Assembly (NCBI GenBank): GCA_944322305.1
Contig: CALUOP010000002.1
Span: forward strand, 124,001 to 188,000
Length of the DNA stretch: 64,000 nt
DNA from: an uncultured Coriobacteriaceae bacterium
Lineage (GTDB): Bacteria > Actinomycetota > Coriobacteriia > Coriobacteriales > Coriobacteriaceae
Direction: 5' to 3'
Shown: one piece after another, positions 52,566 through 60,744 of the stretch
Numbering within the stretch: the stretch's first letter is position 1
Layout: each line of letters begins with the position of its first letter
Notes under the pieces: generated by a model
Database searches by the model: none
What the model was told of the DNA's origin: nothing
Seen by the model: the letters and a program-made list of their open reading frames with translations, nothing else
Program-made: the position numbers and the translations under genes

Positions 52566-53294
52566 ATGGCTATCAAGAAACGCAAGCACGCGCTCGAGAA
52601 GCGCGTTGTCGCCCCCGAGGCCGAGCGCGCCGGGCAGCCGGTGGTCATCACCATCGCGCGCGACTTCGGCGCCGAGGGCCACGAGGTGGGCAAGATGCTC
52701 GCAACCGAGCTGGGCATCCCGCTGTACGACAACGAGCTGCTGGTGCGCTCGGCCCTGCGCGCCGACGAGACGGTGGACAAGATGGCCGCCTACGACGAGC
52801 AGCTGGCGGCCGAGAACCTCGCTTTTCTGCCGGACCAGTTCGACGCGCGCACGCTGGCCGACAAGCTCTTTGAGAAGATGGCGCAGGTCATCCTCGACTT
52901 GGGCTCCACCGAGAGCTGCATCATCGAGGGGCGCCTGTCGGACTACCTGCTGCGCCGCAACCCCAACCACATCGCCGTGCTCGTGACCGCGCCGCTTGAG
53001 GACCGCATCACCATCGTGAGCGAGAAGCGCGGCATCACGCGCAAGAAGGGCGCCAAGCTGGTGAAGCGCATGCAGCGCGCCCGCGAGCAGTTCTACAAGC
53101 GCTACTCGGCCGGCAAGTGGAAGATGAGCGACGGCAAGGACCTGGTGGTGAACCGCGCCAAGCTGGGGCGCCAGGGCTGCGTCGACGTGATCGCCGCCGC
53201 GTACCGCTCCAAGCTGCGTGAGCTGGGCGTCTTTGAGGAAGAGGCCGCCTGCGCCGCCGAAAGCGCCAGCGCCGAGCCCACCGCAGAGGCGTAA
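52566..53294 (+). CDS. Cytidylate-kinase-like family protein
   Basis: The protein has 242 residues. After a basic N-terminus, VVITIARDFGAEGHEVGKML corresponds to the altered P-loop of the cytidylate-kinase-like family (AAA_26), then ELGIPLYDNELLVRSA and CIIEGRLSDYLLRRNPN. These proteins are common in gut anaerobes, and their substrate is not established. It follows the ABC operon by 118 bases and could be co-transcribed. The C-terminus is an Ala/Glu-rich tail. A hairpin with a conserved loop follows in its 3' region. Confidence 0.88.
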   Translation: MAIKKRKHALEKRVVAPEAERAGQPVVITIARDFGAEGHEVGKMLATELGIPLYDNELLVRSALRADETVDKMAAYDEQLAAENLAFLPDQFDARTLADKLFEKMAQVILDLGSTESCIIEGRLSDYLLRRNPNHIAVLVTAPLEDRITIVSEKRGITRKKGAKLVKRMQRAREQFYKRYSAGKWKMSDGKDLVVNRAKLGRQGCVDVIAAAYRSKLRELGVFEEEAACAAESASAEPTAEA

Positions 53295-53328
53295 GCGGCG
53301 GACTGCATAAAGAGGGTAACGCAACGCG

Positions 53329-53399
53329 CGAGCCGCCGGGGGACAAGAACCTGAGATCTGCCCGATATCAGATCTCAGAACCTTGTCTCCGGCGGCTCG
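53329..53399 (+). ncRNA. Structured 3' element, copy 1 (hairpin with CCCGATAT loop)
   Basis: Lower stem CGAGCCGCCGG/CCGGCGGCTCG and GACAAG/CTTGTC, a symmetric AAC/AAC internal loop, upper stem CTGAGATCTG/CAGATCTCAG and an 8-nt loop CCCGATAT (53361-53368). A sequence-divergent copy in reverse orientation lies at 53452-53518. The call is a candidate structured RNA; it could also be a protein site or terminator. Confidence 0.6.
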
Positions 53400-53451
53400 T
53401 GGTTCTCGGGCTCGCCGCGCGCCGTGTTCGCAATAACCGGGACATGCAAAA

Positions 53452-53518
53452 GGGCCGAGGACGATAAGGTCCAAAATCCGATATCGGGCGGATTTTGGGT
53501 TCTTATCGTCCTCGGCCC
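53452..53518 (-). ncRNA. Structured 3' element, copy 2 (same design, opposite strand)
   Basis: Read on the minus strand: lower stem GGGCCGAGGACGATAAG with its partner, internal loop AAC/AC, upper stem CCAAAATCCG/CGGATTTTGG, loop CCCGATAT, then TTTT. Stem sequences differ from copy 1 while loop, internal loop and the AAG...CTT closing pairs are kept. It lies in the 3' region of the M16C peptidase gene. Confidence 0.6.
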
Positions 53519-53580
53519 GTTGGGTATCGACGGCGGCTCGCGTAAGCGCGGTCGCCCAGGTTGAGACCCGAGCTTCTCGC

Positions 53581-56500
53581 TTAGGCGAGGAGGTCCACCG
53601 GGGTGAGGCCGGCGCGGTTGTGCTCCACCAGGTCGCGCGAACCGAAGACGCAGGCCGGGGCTTCGGCGGCCATCTTGGTCACCGGGGCGCCCACGGCGCG
53701 CAGGGCCTCGGGCGTGGAGGCGAGGATCTCGGCGCGCAGCTGCTCGCGCAGGTTGGCCGGGCGGCGCGAGAAGTACGCGGCGTCCTGGCGGCGCGCCTGC
53801 GCGTAGGGCTTAACCGGCGCGTCGTGCGTGGCGGTGGTGGAGACCACGAGGCCTTCGAAGGCCGCTTCGTCGGGCTCGAAGGCGCTGAGCCAGGCGCCGG
53901 CCTCGGCGAAGCGCGCGAGCGTGGCGTCGAGCGCCGGGTCGCGGTAGGAGTAGAAGGCCAGCTGGCGGTCGGCCTGCACGCGGAAGCCGCAGCCGTAGGC
54001 GCCGCCCTTCACGCGCACCTCGTTCCAGAGGAAGTCGTAGGAGAGCGCGTTGGACGCCACGCCCCACACGCCCGAGGTCGCGAGCCCCAGAAGGCGCGGG
54101 TCGTGCGCCTGGGCGCAGAAGCAGATGTCGCTGGGGATGATGAAGGCCTCGTGCTTGTCTTCGGGCATGGGGACGTAGAGCTCCTTGATCGGCGCGGTGC
54201 GCGGCGCGAGCCCCAAGGTGCCGGCGGCGTCCCAGTAGCGGCGGTAGTCCTCGGCCGAGCCCACGAAGCTCGCCACGGCGCCGTCGGACACGAAGATGCG
54301 CGCGGAGAGCTCGCGGAGCTTCTCGGCCAGCTCGTGCTTGCGCGCGTCGTACGAGGCGATAAGCTCGCGCAGCCAGCGGTAGAAGTCCACGCCGCCGAGC
54401 TGCTCGCGCACCACGGCCGCAGGCGAGACGTAGGAAAGCGCGCGGGCCATGGCGGCGCCGTGGCCGGCGTTGAGGAAGCCCTGCTCGAGGTTGATGCGCA
54501 TCTGCGTGAGCACGTCCAAGATCTTGCCCTCGTCGTCGAAGCGCGTGGTGGCCCAGACCTCCTGCGGGATGCGCGCCAGCTCCGGGACCTTCTCGGACAG
54601 GGCGCCGGCCGCCACCACGAGCTTGGGGCGGGCCAGGCGCGGGCTCCCGGGCGCGTACACCTCGGTTGAGAAGGACAAAAAGCCCAGGTTGGCCTTGACG
54701 TAGCTGTCAAGCTCGCCGGCGCTCATGCGCTCAGTGCCCAGGCGCTTCAGGAGCTGCGCCAGCACGGTGACGTAGGGGAGCTCCTGGTAGCTGACGCCCG
54801 TGATGTCGAAGTAGGTGAGGGCGTAGGCCAAGCGGTTGGTGGGGATGCGGTGCGTGAGGCAGGGGATGGGCGCGCAGGTGTCAACCGTGAGCGCGGGCTC
54901 GGGGGCCGCCAGGCCGATGTCGGCAACCGTGAGGCGCGGCAGCGCGGCGGTTGCCTCCGGGGCGTCGGGCGCCTCCTGCGCGGCGCGCAGCTCGGCCTCG
55001 GCGGACACGACGCCTGCGAGCTCGGCGTCGGTCATCTGCGCTTTGAGCGCCTCCAGGCGCTCGGCCTCCGGGTCGCCGGCGCCCGACTCAACCGGCGCGA
55101 GCTCCACCAGGGCCCAGTGCTCGCTGTTGAGCACGAGCTCGTCCAGCAGCTGCTCGAAGTAGCCGCTGTCCAGCTTGGCGCGCAGGTTGGCGAAGATGTC
55201 GGCGTACTTGAGGCCGAGCGTGGCGGCGTCCTCGCTGTAGAGCCAGGTGGACAGTGCGTCGAGGGCAAGCACCACGCCGTCGGCGATGCCGTAGTCGCGC
55301 TGGCGCAGGTCGTACTCGTTGCTCGCGATGGTGGCCTCGAGGCGGTCGCGCGGGATGCCCTGCTCAACGAGGGCGCGGCAGCTGGCGAGGACGGTGTCGC
55401 GGAAGGCCTGAGCCACCGCGGGCTTGGCGTTGCGCAGCACGATGAGCTCGTAGGGCTGCAGGCAGGTGGCCTGGGTGTAGGAGCTCACGTCGCCGCCGAG
55501 CCCCGCGTCGAGAAGCGCGCGCTTCACGGGCGCCTCGTTGGAGCCCAAAAGCGTCTCGAACAGCACGTCGGCCGCCACGATGCGCTCGCGGTCGCAGACG
55601 TCGCCCAGCACAAAGGCGAGGCCCACCTGGGCGTTCTCTGGCGTGGTGGCCATCTCCACGCGGCGGTACGGGCACACCACGGGCTCCTGGCGCTCAAGCG
55701 GGTTCGGCTGGCCGGGGTTCTCGGCCGCGCCGTGCCCGCGCTTGCGCGCGGCGGCCTGCGCGCGGGCCTCGCCGCTCAGGTACTTGTCGTTCAAGAAGGC
55801 GAGCTCGCGCTCGACGTGCAGGTTGCCGTAGAGCACGATGAGGCTGTTGGCCAGGTTGTAGTGGCGCGCGTGGGTGTTGAGGAACTGCTCGTAGGTGAGG
55901 GTGGGGATGGCGCGCGGGTCGCCGCCGGACTCGCAGGCGTAGGCGGTGTTGGGGAAGAGCGCGCGGCTCACGGCGTCGTCCAGCACGTCGGAGGGGTCGG
56001 AGAGGGCGCCTTTCATCTCGTTGAAGACCACGCCGTTGTAGCGCAGGCGGCCGTCGCGCACGCCGGCGCCCTCGGGCACGTCGAGCTCCAGGTGCCAGCC
56101 CTCCTGCTCAAAGATCTGCGGCTTGGTGTAGATGGCCGGGTTCAGCACCGCGTCCATGTACACGTCCATGAGGTTCATCAGGTCCTGCTCGTTGGTAGAG
56201 GCCACGGGGTACACGGTTTTGTCCGGGTAGGTCATGGCGTTCAGGAAGGTCTGCATCGAGGTCTTGATGAGATCGACGAAGGGCTCCTTCACCGGGAACT
56301 TGGCCGAGCCGCACAGCACCGAGTGCTCCAGGATGTGGAAGACGCCCGTGTCGTCGGTGGGCGGGGTCTTGAAACCGATGGCGAAGGCCTTGTTGTCGTC
56401 GGCGCAGGCAAGGTAGAGCAGCCGCGCGCCGGAGGCCTTGTGGGCGAGCTCGAAGGCGGTGGCGTCGAGCTCGTCTATGCGCTCCGCGCGCGTGACAGTG

Positions 56501-56595
56501 AAGCCGGAGAGCTCCTGGCCGGGCGATAAGAGCGTGGGCGCGGACGCTTCGGCGGCGCCTGTGCCGACGGTGGGTGCGGTTTCGGGCGAAGTCAT
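53581..56595 (-). CDS. M16C metallopeptidase (presequence-protease-like)
   Basis: The protein has 1004 residues. The inverted zinc motif is HILEH (87-91), followed by VKEPFVDLIKTSMQTFLNAM and TYPDKTVYPVAS, the hallmark of M16C (PreP/Cym1-type) peptidases. It comprises four M16 modules; only the first has the active site, and the M16C-associated linker domain is in the middle. Family members degrade unfolded peptides in a closed chamber. No signal peptide, so cytoplasmic. Start 56595 follows GAGGAGC. It converges on the cytidylate-kinase-like gene. Confidence 0.95.
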   Translation of the reverse strand: MTSPETAPTVGTGAAEASAPTLLSPGQELSGFTVTRAERIDELDATAFELAHKASGARLLYLACADDNKAFAIGFKTPPTDDTGVFHILEHSVLCGSAKFPVKEPFVDLIKTSMQTFLNAMTYPDKTVYPVASTNEQDLMNLMDVYMDAVLNPAIYTKPQIFEQEGWHLELDVPEGAGVRDGRLRYNGVVFNEMKGALSDPSDVLDDAVSRALFPNTAYACESGGDPRAIPTLTYEQFLNTHARHYNLANSLIVLYGNLHVERELAFLNDKYLSGEARAQAAARKRGHGAAENPGQPNPLERQEPVVCPYRRVEMATTPENAQVGLAFVLGDVCDRERIVAADVLFETLLGSNEAPVKRALLDAGLGGDVSSYTQATCLQPYELIVLRNAKPAVAQAFRDTVLASCRALVEQGIPRDRLEATIASNEYDLRQRDYGIADGVVLALDALSTWLYSEDAATLGLKYADIFANLRAKLDSGYFEQLLDELVLNSEHWALVELAPVESGAGDPEAERLEALKAQMTDAELAGVVSAEAELRAAQEAPDAPEATAALPRLTVADIGLAAPEPALTVDTCAPIPCLTHRIPTNRLAYALTYFDITGVSYQELPYVTVLAQLLKRLGTERMSAGELDSYVKANLGFLSFSTEVYAPGSPRLARPKLVVAAGALSEKVPELARIPQEVWATTRFDDEGKILDVLTQMRINLEQGFLNAGHGAAMARALSYVSPAAVVREQLGGVDFYRWLRELIASYDARKHELAEKLRELSARIFVSDGAVASFVGSAEDYRRYWDAAGTLGLAPRTAPIKELYVPMPEDKHEAFIIPSDICFCAQAHDPRLLGLATSGVWGVASNALSYDFLWNEVRVKGGAYGCGFRVQADRQLAFYSYRDPALDATLARFAEAGAWLSAFEPDEAAFEGLVVSTTATHDAPVKPYAQARRQDAAYFSRRPANLREQLRAEILASTPEALRAVGAPVTKMAAEAPACVFGSRDLVEHNRAGLTPVDLLA

Positions 56596-57093
56596 AGTGC
56601 TCCTCGCGTACGGGCGCCGGACGGGGCGGACCCGGCCGGCGCGGTTGTGCAATACCTGCAAGTATACCCACCGGCGGAGCGGAGGGGGTGGCTGCAGGGG
56701 CATCTGGGATGCGGCGGCCGGCACGCAGGGGCGTGGCGCGGACGCGGGCGTGCCGCGGCGGGCAGAGAGTCGGATGCAGCTGCAGGCGCGGTGGGTGGAG
56801 AGTCGGATGCAGTTGCGGGCGCGTCGGGCGGACGGCTGGACACGGCTGCGGGCGCGGCGGATGGACGGTCGGAGAGCGCGGCGTTCTGTGGAGGAGTTGT
56901 GTGCGTCTGCGTGCGATGCCGGGATGTGCCCGCATTGCCCGAGCGGGTGCTTCAGCGGGATAAAGCAGCGCGCCCCTTTGCGTGCACACGGCCTATGAGC
57001 TGGTGTTTTTATCGTATGGGCGATGCTAGTATGGCGAGGGAAACATCACGGGGCGCCTGCGCGGGCGCCTTGGCGGACGCGGGGAGGATTGCG
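56596..57093. other. Intergenic region between divergent M16C and EamA genes
   Basis: No gene is supported in these 498 bases. Between about 56766 and 56865 there are three imperfect 32-bp tandem repeats (GAGTCGGATGCAGCTGC, GAGTCGGATGCAGTTGC, then a degenerate copy). TAGTAT near 57026 may be a -10 for the EamA gene. Confidence 0.45.
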
Positions 57094-58101
57094 GTGCAGG
57101 GCAACGAGATGGCGGCAAAAGTGCGAGACGGCGCAGTGGCGAGCGGGGTTGCCGCGCGCGCAACCGACCCCGCCTCCGAGCGGCGCCGCCGGCGCGCGGC
57201 CCGCAAGCTCGCCCAGGGTGCTGCCAGCCGCAAACTCACGCGCGGCATCGCCTGCACGCTGGTGGGCGGCGCGTGCTGGGGCTTCTCGGGCACCTGTGCC
57301 AGCTTCCTGTTCGAGAACTACGGGGTTCAGACGCCTTGGCTGGTCTGCGTGCGCCAGGTCACGGCGGGCCTGCTCTTCTTGGCCTACGTGCTCATGGCTG
57401 ACCGCGCGCGCCTGGTGAAGCTGCTGCGCACGCCGCGCGACCTGCTCACCGTGCTGGTGTTTGCCATGGGTGGCTTGCTCTTCAACCAGTTTGCCTACCT
57501 GGCGGCGGTGGGCGCTACCAACTCCGGCACCGCCACCGTGCTGCAGTGCCTGCAGCTGGTGCTCATCATGGGGTACTCGTGCGTCGCCGCGCGCCGCGCG
57601 CCCCGCAAGCGCGAGGCGGCCGGGCTGGCGCTGGCGCTGTTCGGCACCTACCTCATCGCCACGGGCGGCAACCCCTCTACGCTTGCCGTGCCGGTGGACG
57701 GCCTTGTCTACGGCTTGGGCGCGGCGCTGGGCGGCGCGCTGCTCTCTATCCTGCCGGCGCGCGTGCTGCCCACCTACGGCTCGCCCATCGTCACGGGCAC
57801 CGGCATGCTCGTGGCGGGGGTCGCGGCCTCGCTGTTCGTTCGCCCGTGGACCTACGCCGTGTCGTTTGACCTCATTGGCTGGGGTGCCCTGTTCGTGCTC
57901 GTGGTGGTGGGGAGCTTCCTTGCCTATCTGCTCTACATGCAGGGCGTGTCCGATTTGGGCTCCATGCGCGCGAGCCTGCTGGGCAGCATCGAGCCCATCT
58001 CGGCTACGGTGACCAGCGCGCTCTTGCTGGGTGTCATCTTCGCGCCCACCGACCTTGCGGGCTTCGCCTGCATCATCGCGATGATCTTCCTCGTGGTGTA
58101 G
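57094..58101 (+). CDS. EamA/DMT-family transporter
   Basis: The protein has 335 residues from a GTG at 57094, chosen because GGGGAGG lies 7 bases upstream; in-frame ATGs at 57016 and 57031 lack such a site. A 50-residue charged N-terminus is followed by ten hydrophobic segments in two EamA repeats (CTLVGGACWGFSGTCASFLF and the second beginning VYGLGAALGGALLSIL). It probably exports or exchanges metabolites; the substrate is unknown. LFNQFAYLAAVGATNSGTATV is the conserved middle part. Confidence 0.9.
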   Translation: MQGNEMAAKVRDGAVASGVAARATDPASERRRRRAARKLAQGAASRKLTRGIACTLVGGACWGFSGTCASFLFENYGVQTPWLVCVRQVTAGLLFLAYVLMADRARLVKLLRTPRDLLTVLVFAMGGLLFNQFAYLAAVGATNSGTATVLQCLQLVLIMGYSCVAARRAPRKREAAGLALALFGTYLIATGGNPSTLAVPVDGLVYGLGAALGGALLSILPARVLPTYGSPIVTGTGMLVAGVAASLFVRPWTYAVSFDLIGWGALFVLVVVGSFLAYLLYMQGVSDLGSMRASLLGSIEPISATVTSALLLGVIFAPTDLAGFACIIAMIFLVV

Positions 58102-58209
58102 GGTATTGCCCTGCTCCGAGCGCGCGTCTGCTGTGGGGAGCGGGCGCGGATAGCGGATGCGCGGCGCTAGCGTTCGCACCCGTTTCCCATAGCAGGTTCT
58201 TGTCGCATG

Positions 58210-58243
58210 AAGGCGGCCCGCCGGATTCCCGGCGGGCCGCCTT
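58210..58243. terminator. Bidirectional hairpin between EamA and UspA genes
   Basis: A 15-bp perfect stem (AAGGCGGCCCGCCGG with its complement) and a 4-nt loop lie between convergent genes. Confidence 0.8.
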
Positions 58244-58283
58244 GCGTTGTGTATCAGCCGTGCGGCGTGTTTCTCGCCTCAGG

Positions 58284-58721
58284 CTACTTCACCACGAGGA
58301 TGTCGCAGTCGGTGTTGCGCAGCAGGAACGTGGAGATGGAGCCCAGCAGCGCGTACTTGATGGAGGAGAGGCCGCGGGCGCCGCAGAGCACCAGGTCGGG
58401 CTTCACCACGTCGAGCATCTCCTCTTTGAGGGTCTCGCGGATGCGGCCGGCGCGGACGATAACCTCGACCTCGGGGATGTCGGGGTTGGCCTTGGCCTCT
58501 TCCAGCTGCTCGGCGATGGAGGAGCGGAAGGCCTCCTCGAGCCCAGCGATCAGGTCGACCGGGTAGGCGCCGGCGGTCTCAAGCGCCGTGGAGTCGATCA
58601 CGTGGCCGATCACGAACTTGGCGTGGTTGTTGGCGGCGACTTTCATGGCGCGCGCCATCACGAATTCCTGCTGCTCAGTGCCGTCAAGCGCTACGAAAAC
58701 TGTCTTGTAACCCTCGTTCAT
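58284..58721 (-). CDS. Universal stress protein (UspA family)
   Basis: The protein has 145 residues. The UspA fold begins YKTVFVALDGTEQQEFVMAR; the end reads LVLCGARGLSSIKYALLGSI then STFLLRNTDCDILVVK, close to the ATP-binding G-x2-G-x9-G(S/T) motif (GARGLSSIKYALLGSIS). It therefore probably binds ATP. Start 58721 follows AGGAGGCC. It is transcribed alone. Confidence 0.94.
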   Translation of the reverse strand: MNEGYKTVFVALDGTEQQEFVMARAMKVAANNHAKFVIGHVIDSTALETAGAYPVDLIAGLEEAFRSSIAEQLEEAKANPDIPEVEVIVRAGRIRETLKEEMLDVVKPDLVLCGARGLSSIKYALLGSISTFLLRNTDCDILVVK

Positions 58722-58946
58722 AGCTGGCCTCCTCGATGTAAGCAACCCGCTCAGCGGGCATCCGCCGCGGCCTTGGTCCGGCGGGGTTAACGTCGGTGAC
58801 GTTATACCCCTCTAGGTGCGAACGCGCGCAAACCTCCGTATTTTTTCGGTAAACGAGTCATTCGGCGGTGAGGCGGGTTCGTTGCGGGAGGAACGGCGTG
58901 CCTGGAGTGAGCCCAAATGCCCTGCGCCGTGAGCATTTCAGCCTGA

Positions 58947-59128
58947 GTGTGCAAATTTTCGAGCTATGAACGATTGGCGGCGGCACCTTTTCTCGGTCAT
59001 TCTTTTTCTGCATAGCCTAGGAAAATCAACAGGTAAAACGATGGGCAATATGTATATATTTGCACAGATCGGCGCGCCGCCTTCCCCAAGGGCGCAAAGA
59101 ATCGTCCATAGCTCGAATATTTGCACAC
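58947..59128. repeat. 182-bp inverted-repeat element
   Basis: The outer 29 bases (58947-58975, GTGTGCAAATTTTCGAGCTA onward) are mirrored at 59100-59128 with two differences. An inner GGCGGCG (58977-58983) pairs with CGCCGCC near 59077. The internal sequence is AT-rich. It lies in the 605-base gap between UspA and UppP, which holds no gene. Confidence 0.75.
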
Positions 59129-59326
59129 CAACGGCGGCTTCGCAGAGCCTTGCATCGCTGCGCGTCCTTTCTGCGCCCAACTTCGGCCAGCCGTTGCGCC
59201 AACTCTTATCTTTTGATAAACCGCGGGCGTTCTCGCCTGCGTATCTGGCCCGCTCAGGCATAATGGGGAGCACGCGGGCCATTGCACCTCAAACACCGTT
59301 GGGCCCACATGCACGAAGGAGGTACC

Positions 59327-60283
59327 GTGGACGTTATCGAGCTCGTCAAGTCGGCGTTTCTCGGCTTGGTGGAGGGCATCACCGAGTGGCTGCCCATCTC
59401 GTCGACCGGGCACATGATCTTGGTCGACGAGTTCATGAAGCTCAACGTGACCGAAGAGTTCATGAACATGTTTCTGGTGGTGATCCAGCTCGGCGCCATT
59501 CTCGCGGTGTGCGTGCTGTTCTTCCACGAACTCAACCCGTTCAGCCCGAGCAAGGGCAAGGAGGGCCGCCGCGCCACCTGGGCGCTGTGGGGCAAGATCG
59601 TGCTGGCATGCCTGCCGGCGGCCATCATCGGCATCCCCCTGGACGACTTCATGGAGGAGCACCTCTACAACGGTGTGGTGGTTGCGGCGGCACTTATCGT
59701 GTACGGCATCGCCTTCATCGCGATCGAGATATGGCGCAAGCGCGTGCTCAAGCGCCGCATCGAGGAGGAGGGCGTGGTTCCGGGCAGCCGTCCGGCCGGC
59801 GCGCACTTCGCCCGTCCCGCCGAGGCGGTTGAGCCCACCGACGGCGGCGACTTCGGCGCGATCACCCGCGTGGAGGACCTGCCGGTTGGCACGGCCTTCG
59901 GCATCGGCTGCTTCCAGGTGCTTTCGCTCATTCCCGGCACGTCGCGCTCCGGCTCAACCATCATCGGCGGCTTGCTGCTGGGCTGCACGCGCTCGGTGGC
60001 TTCCAAGTTCACGTTCTTTTTGGCCATCCCCGTCATGTTCGGCGCCAGCGCACTCAAGCTCGTGAAGTACGTGGTGCTCGACGGCGGCACGTTCGGCACC
60101 AACGAGATCGCCATCATGGCGGTGGGCTGCATCGTGGCCTTCGTGGTGTCGCTGCTTGCCATCAAGTGGCTGATGGGCTTCGTGCGCCGCCACACCTTCA
60201 TCGTGTTTGGCTGGTACCGCATCGTTCTGGGCGTGCTCGTGCTCGCGTATTTCCTGGTGCTGCGCCCCATGGGGATCCTGTAG
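59327..60283 (+). CDS. uppP: Undecaprenyl-diphosphatase UppP (BacA)
   Basis: The protein has 318 residues, somewhat longer than E. coli UppP (273), with an acidic loop insertion (about residues 145-182). The two active-site motifs are EGITEWLPISSTGH (residues 16-29) and SLIPGTSRSGSTI. About eight membrane segments are visible. It recycles the undecaprenyl carrier for wall synthesis and gives bacitracin tolerance. GTG start at 59327 follows AAGGAGG. It links functionally to the RodA-PbpA fusion. Confidence 0.96.
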   Translation: MDVIELVKSAFLGLVEGITEWLPISSTGHMILVDEFMKLNVTEEFMNMFLVVIQLGAILAVCVLFFHELNPFSPSKGKEGRRATWALWGKIVLACLPAAIIGIPLDDFMEEHLYNGVVVAAALIVYGIAFIAIEIWRKRVLKRRIEEEGVVPGSRPAGAHFARPAEAVEPTDGGDFGAITRVEDLPVGTAFGIGCFQVLSLIPGTSRSGSTIIGGLLLGCTRSVASKFTFFLAIPVMFGASALKLVKYVVLDGGTFGTNEIAIMAVGCIVAFVVSLLAIKWLMGFVRRHTFIVFGWYRIVLGVLVLAYFLVLRPMGIL

Positions 60284-60744
60284 GGGCGCCCCCTGGAAGG
60301 GGCTGCATTTTCCGGTAAGGGCCGCGTCCCTCTGTAGGGGGTCGCGTTCCGCGCGCCAACAGCGTTTTGCTTGCAAGCCGCGTCCGAGGTTCGGGCGCGG
60401 CTTTTTGCGTGCCACCCTGTCCTCAAGGGATTTCTGCTTCATTATTACCTCGTAGAACGCTTTGCGAGCAAAAGGTACCTCACGCAGCCGGCAAGCAGCG
60501 ATGTAGCGGAACCATGTGCAAGCGAAGCCCTGCGGGATGACGTTTTGCAGGCAGGGCTGCTGCCGGCGCAGACGGCAGCACGGTCGGTCAAGACGGTGCC
60601 GCCGAGCCGCTACGCTGTTGCCAAGGAACCGCCGCCGGCTCAGCGCTGCGGTTTGCGCGCGGGCCAGGCCTCCGGAGGAGGAGCTTCGCCCTGCCCAGGC
60701 GCGTCCGCCGCGCGGTTCTCGGCATCTGTATGAGAGGAGTGCGC
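60284..60744. other. Intergenic region downstream of uppP
   Basis: These 461 bases hold the terminator at 60375-60406 and a short hairpin (GCTGCCG/CGGCAGC near 60560-60580). No open reading frame is convincing. Confidence 0.5.
60375..60406 (+). terminator. Intrinsic terminator downstream of uppP
   Basis: AAGCCGCG (60375-60382) pairs with CGCGGCTT (60396-60403), with TTTTT overlapping the stem end. Confidence 0.8.

Noticed and set aside
50045-52780. A 911-codon minus-strand frame across the amino-acid ABC operon
   Set aside because: It crosses several clear plus-strand genes and has only low-complexity sequence; antisense shadow.
57016-57093. Longer N-terminus for the EamA transporter
   Set aside because: ATGs at 57016 and 57031 have no ribosome site, whereas GTG 57094 has GGGGAGG at good spacing. 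The longer form cannot be fully excluded.
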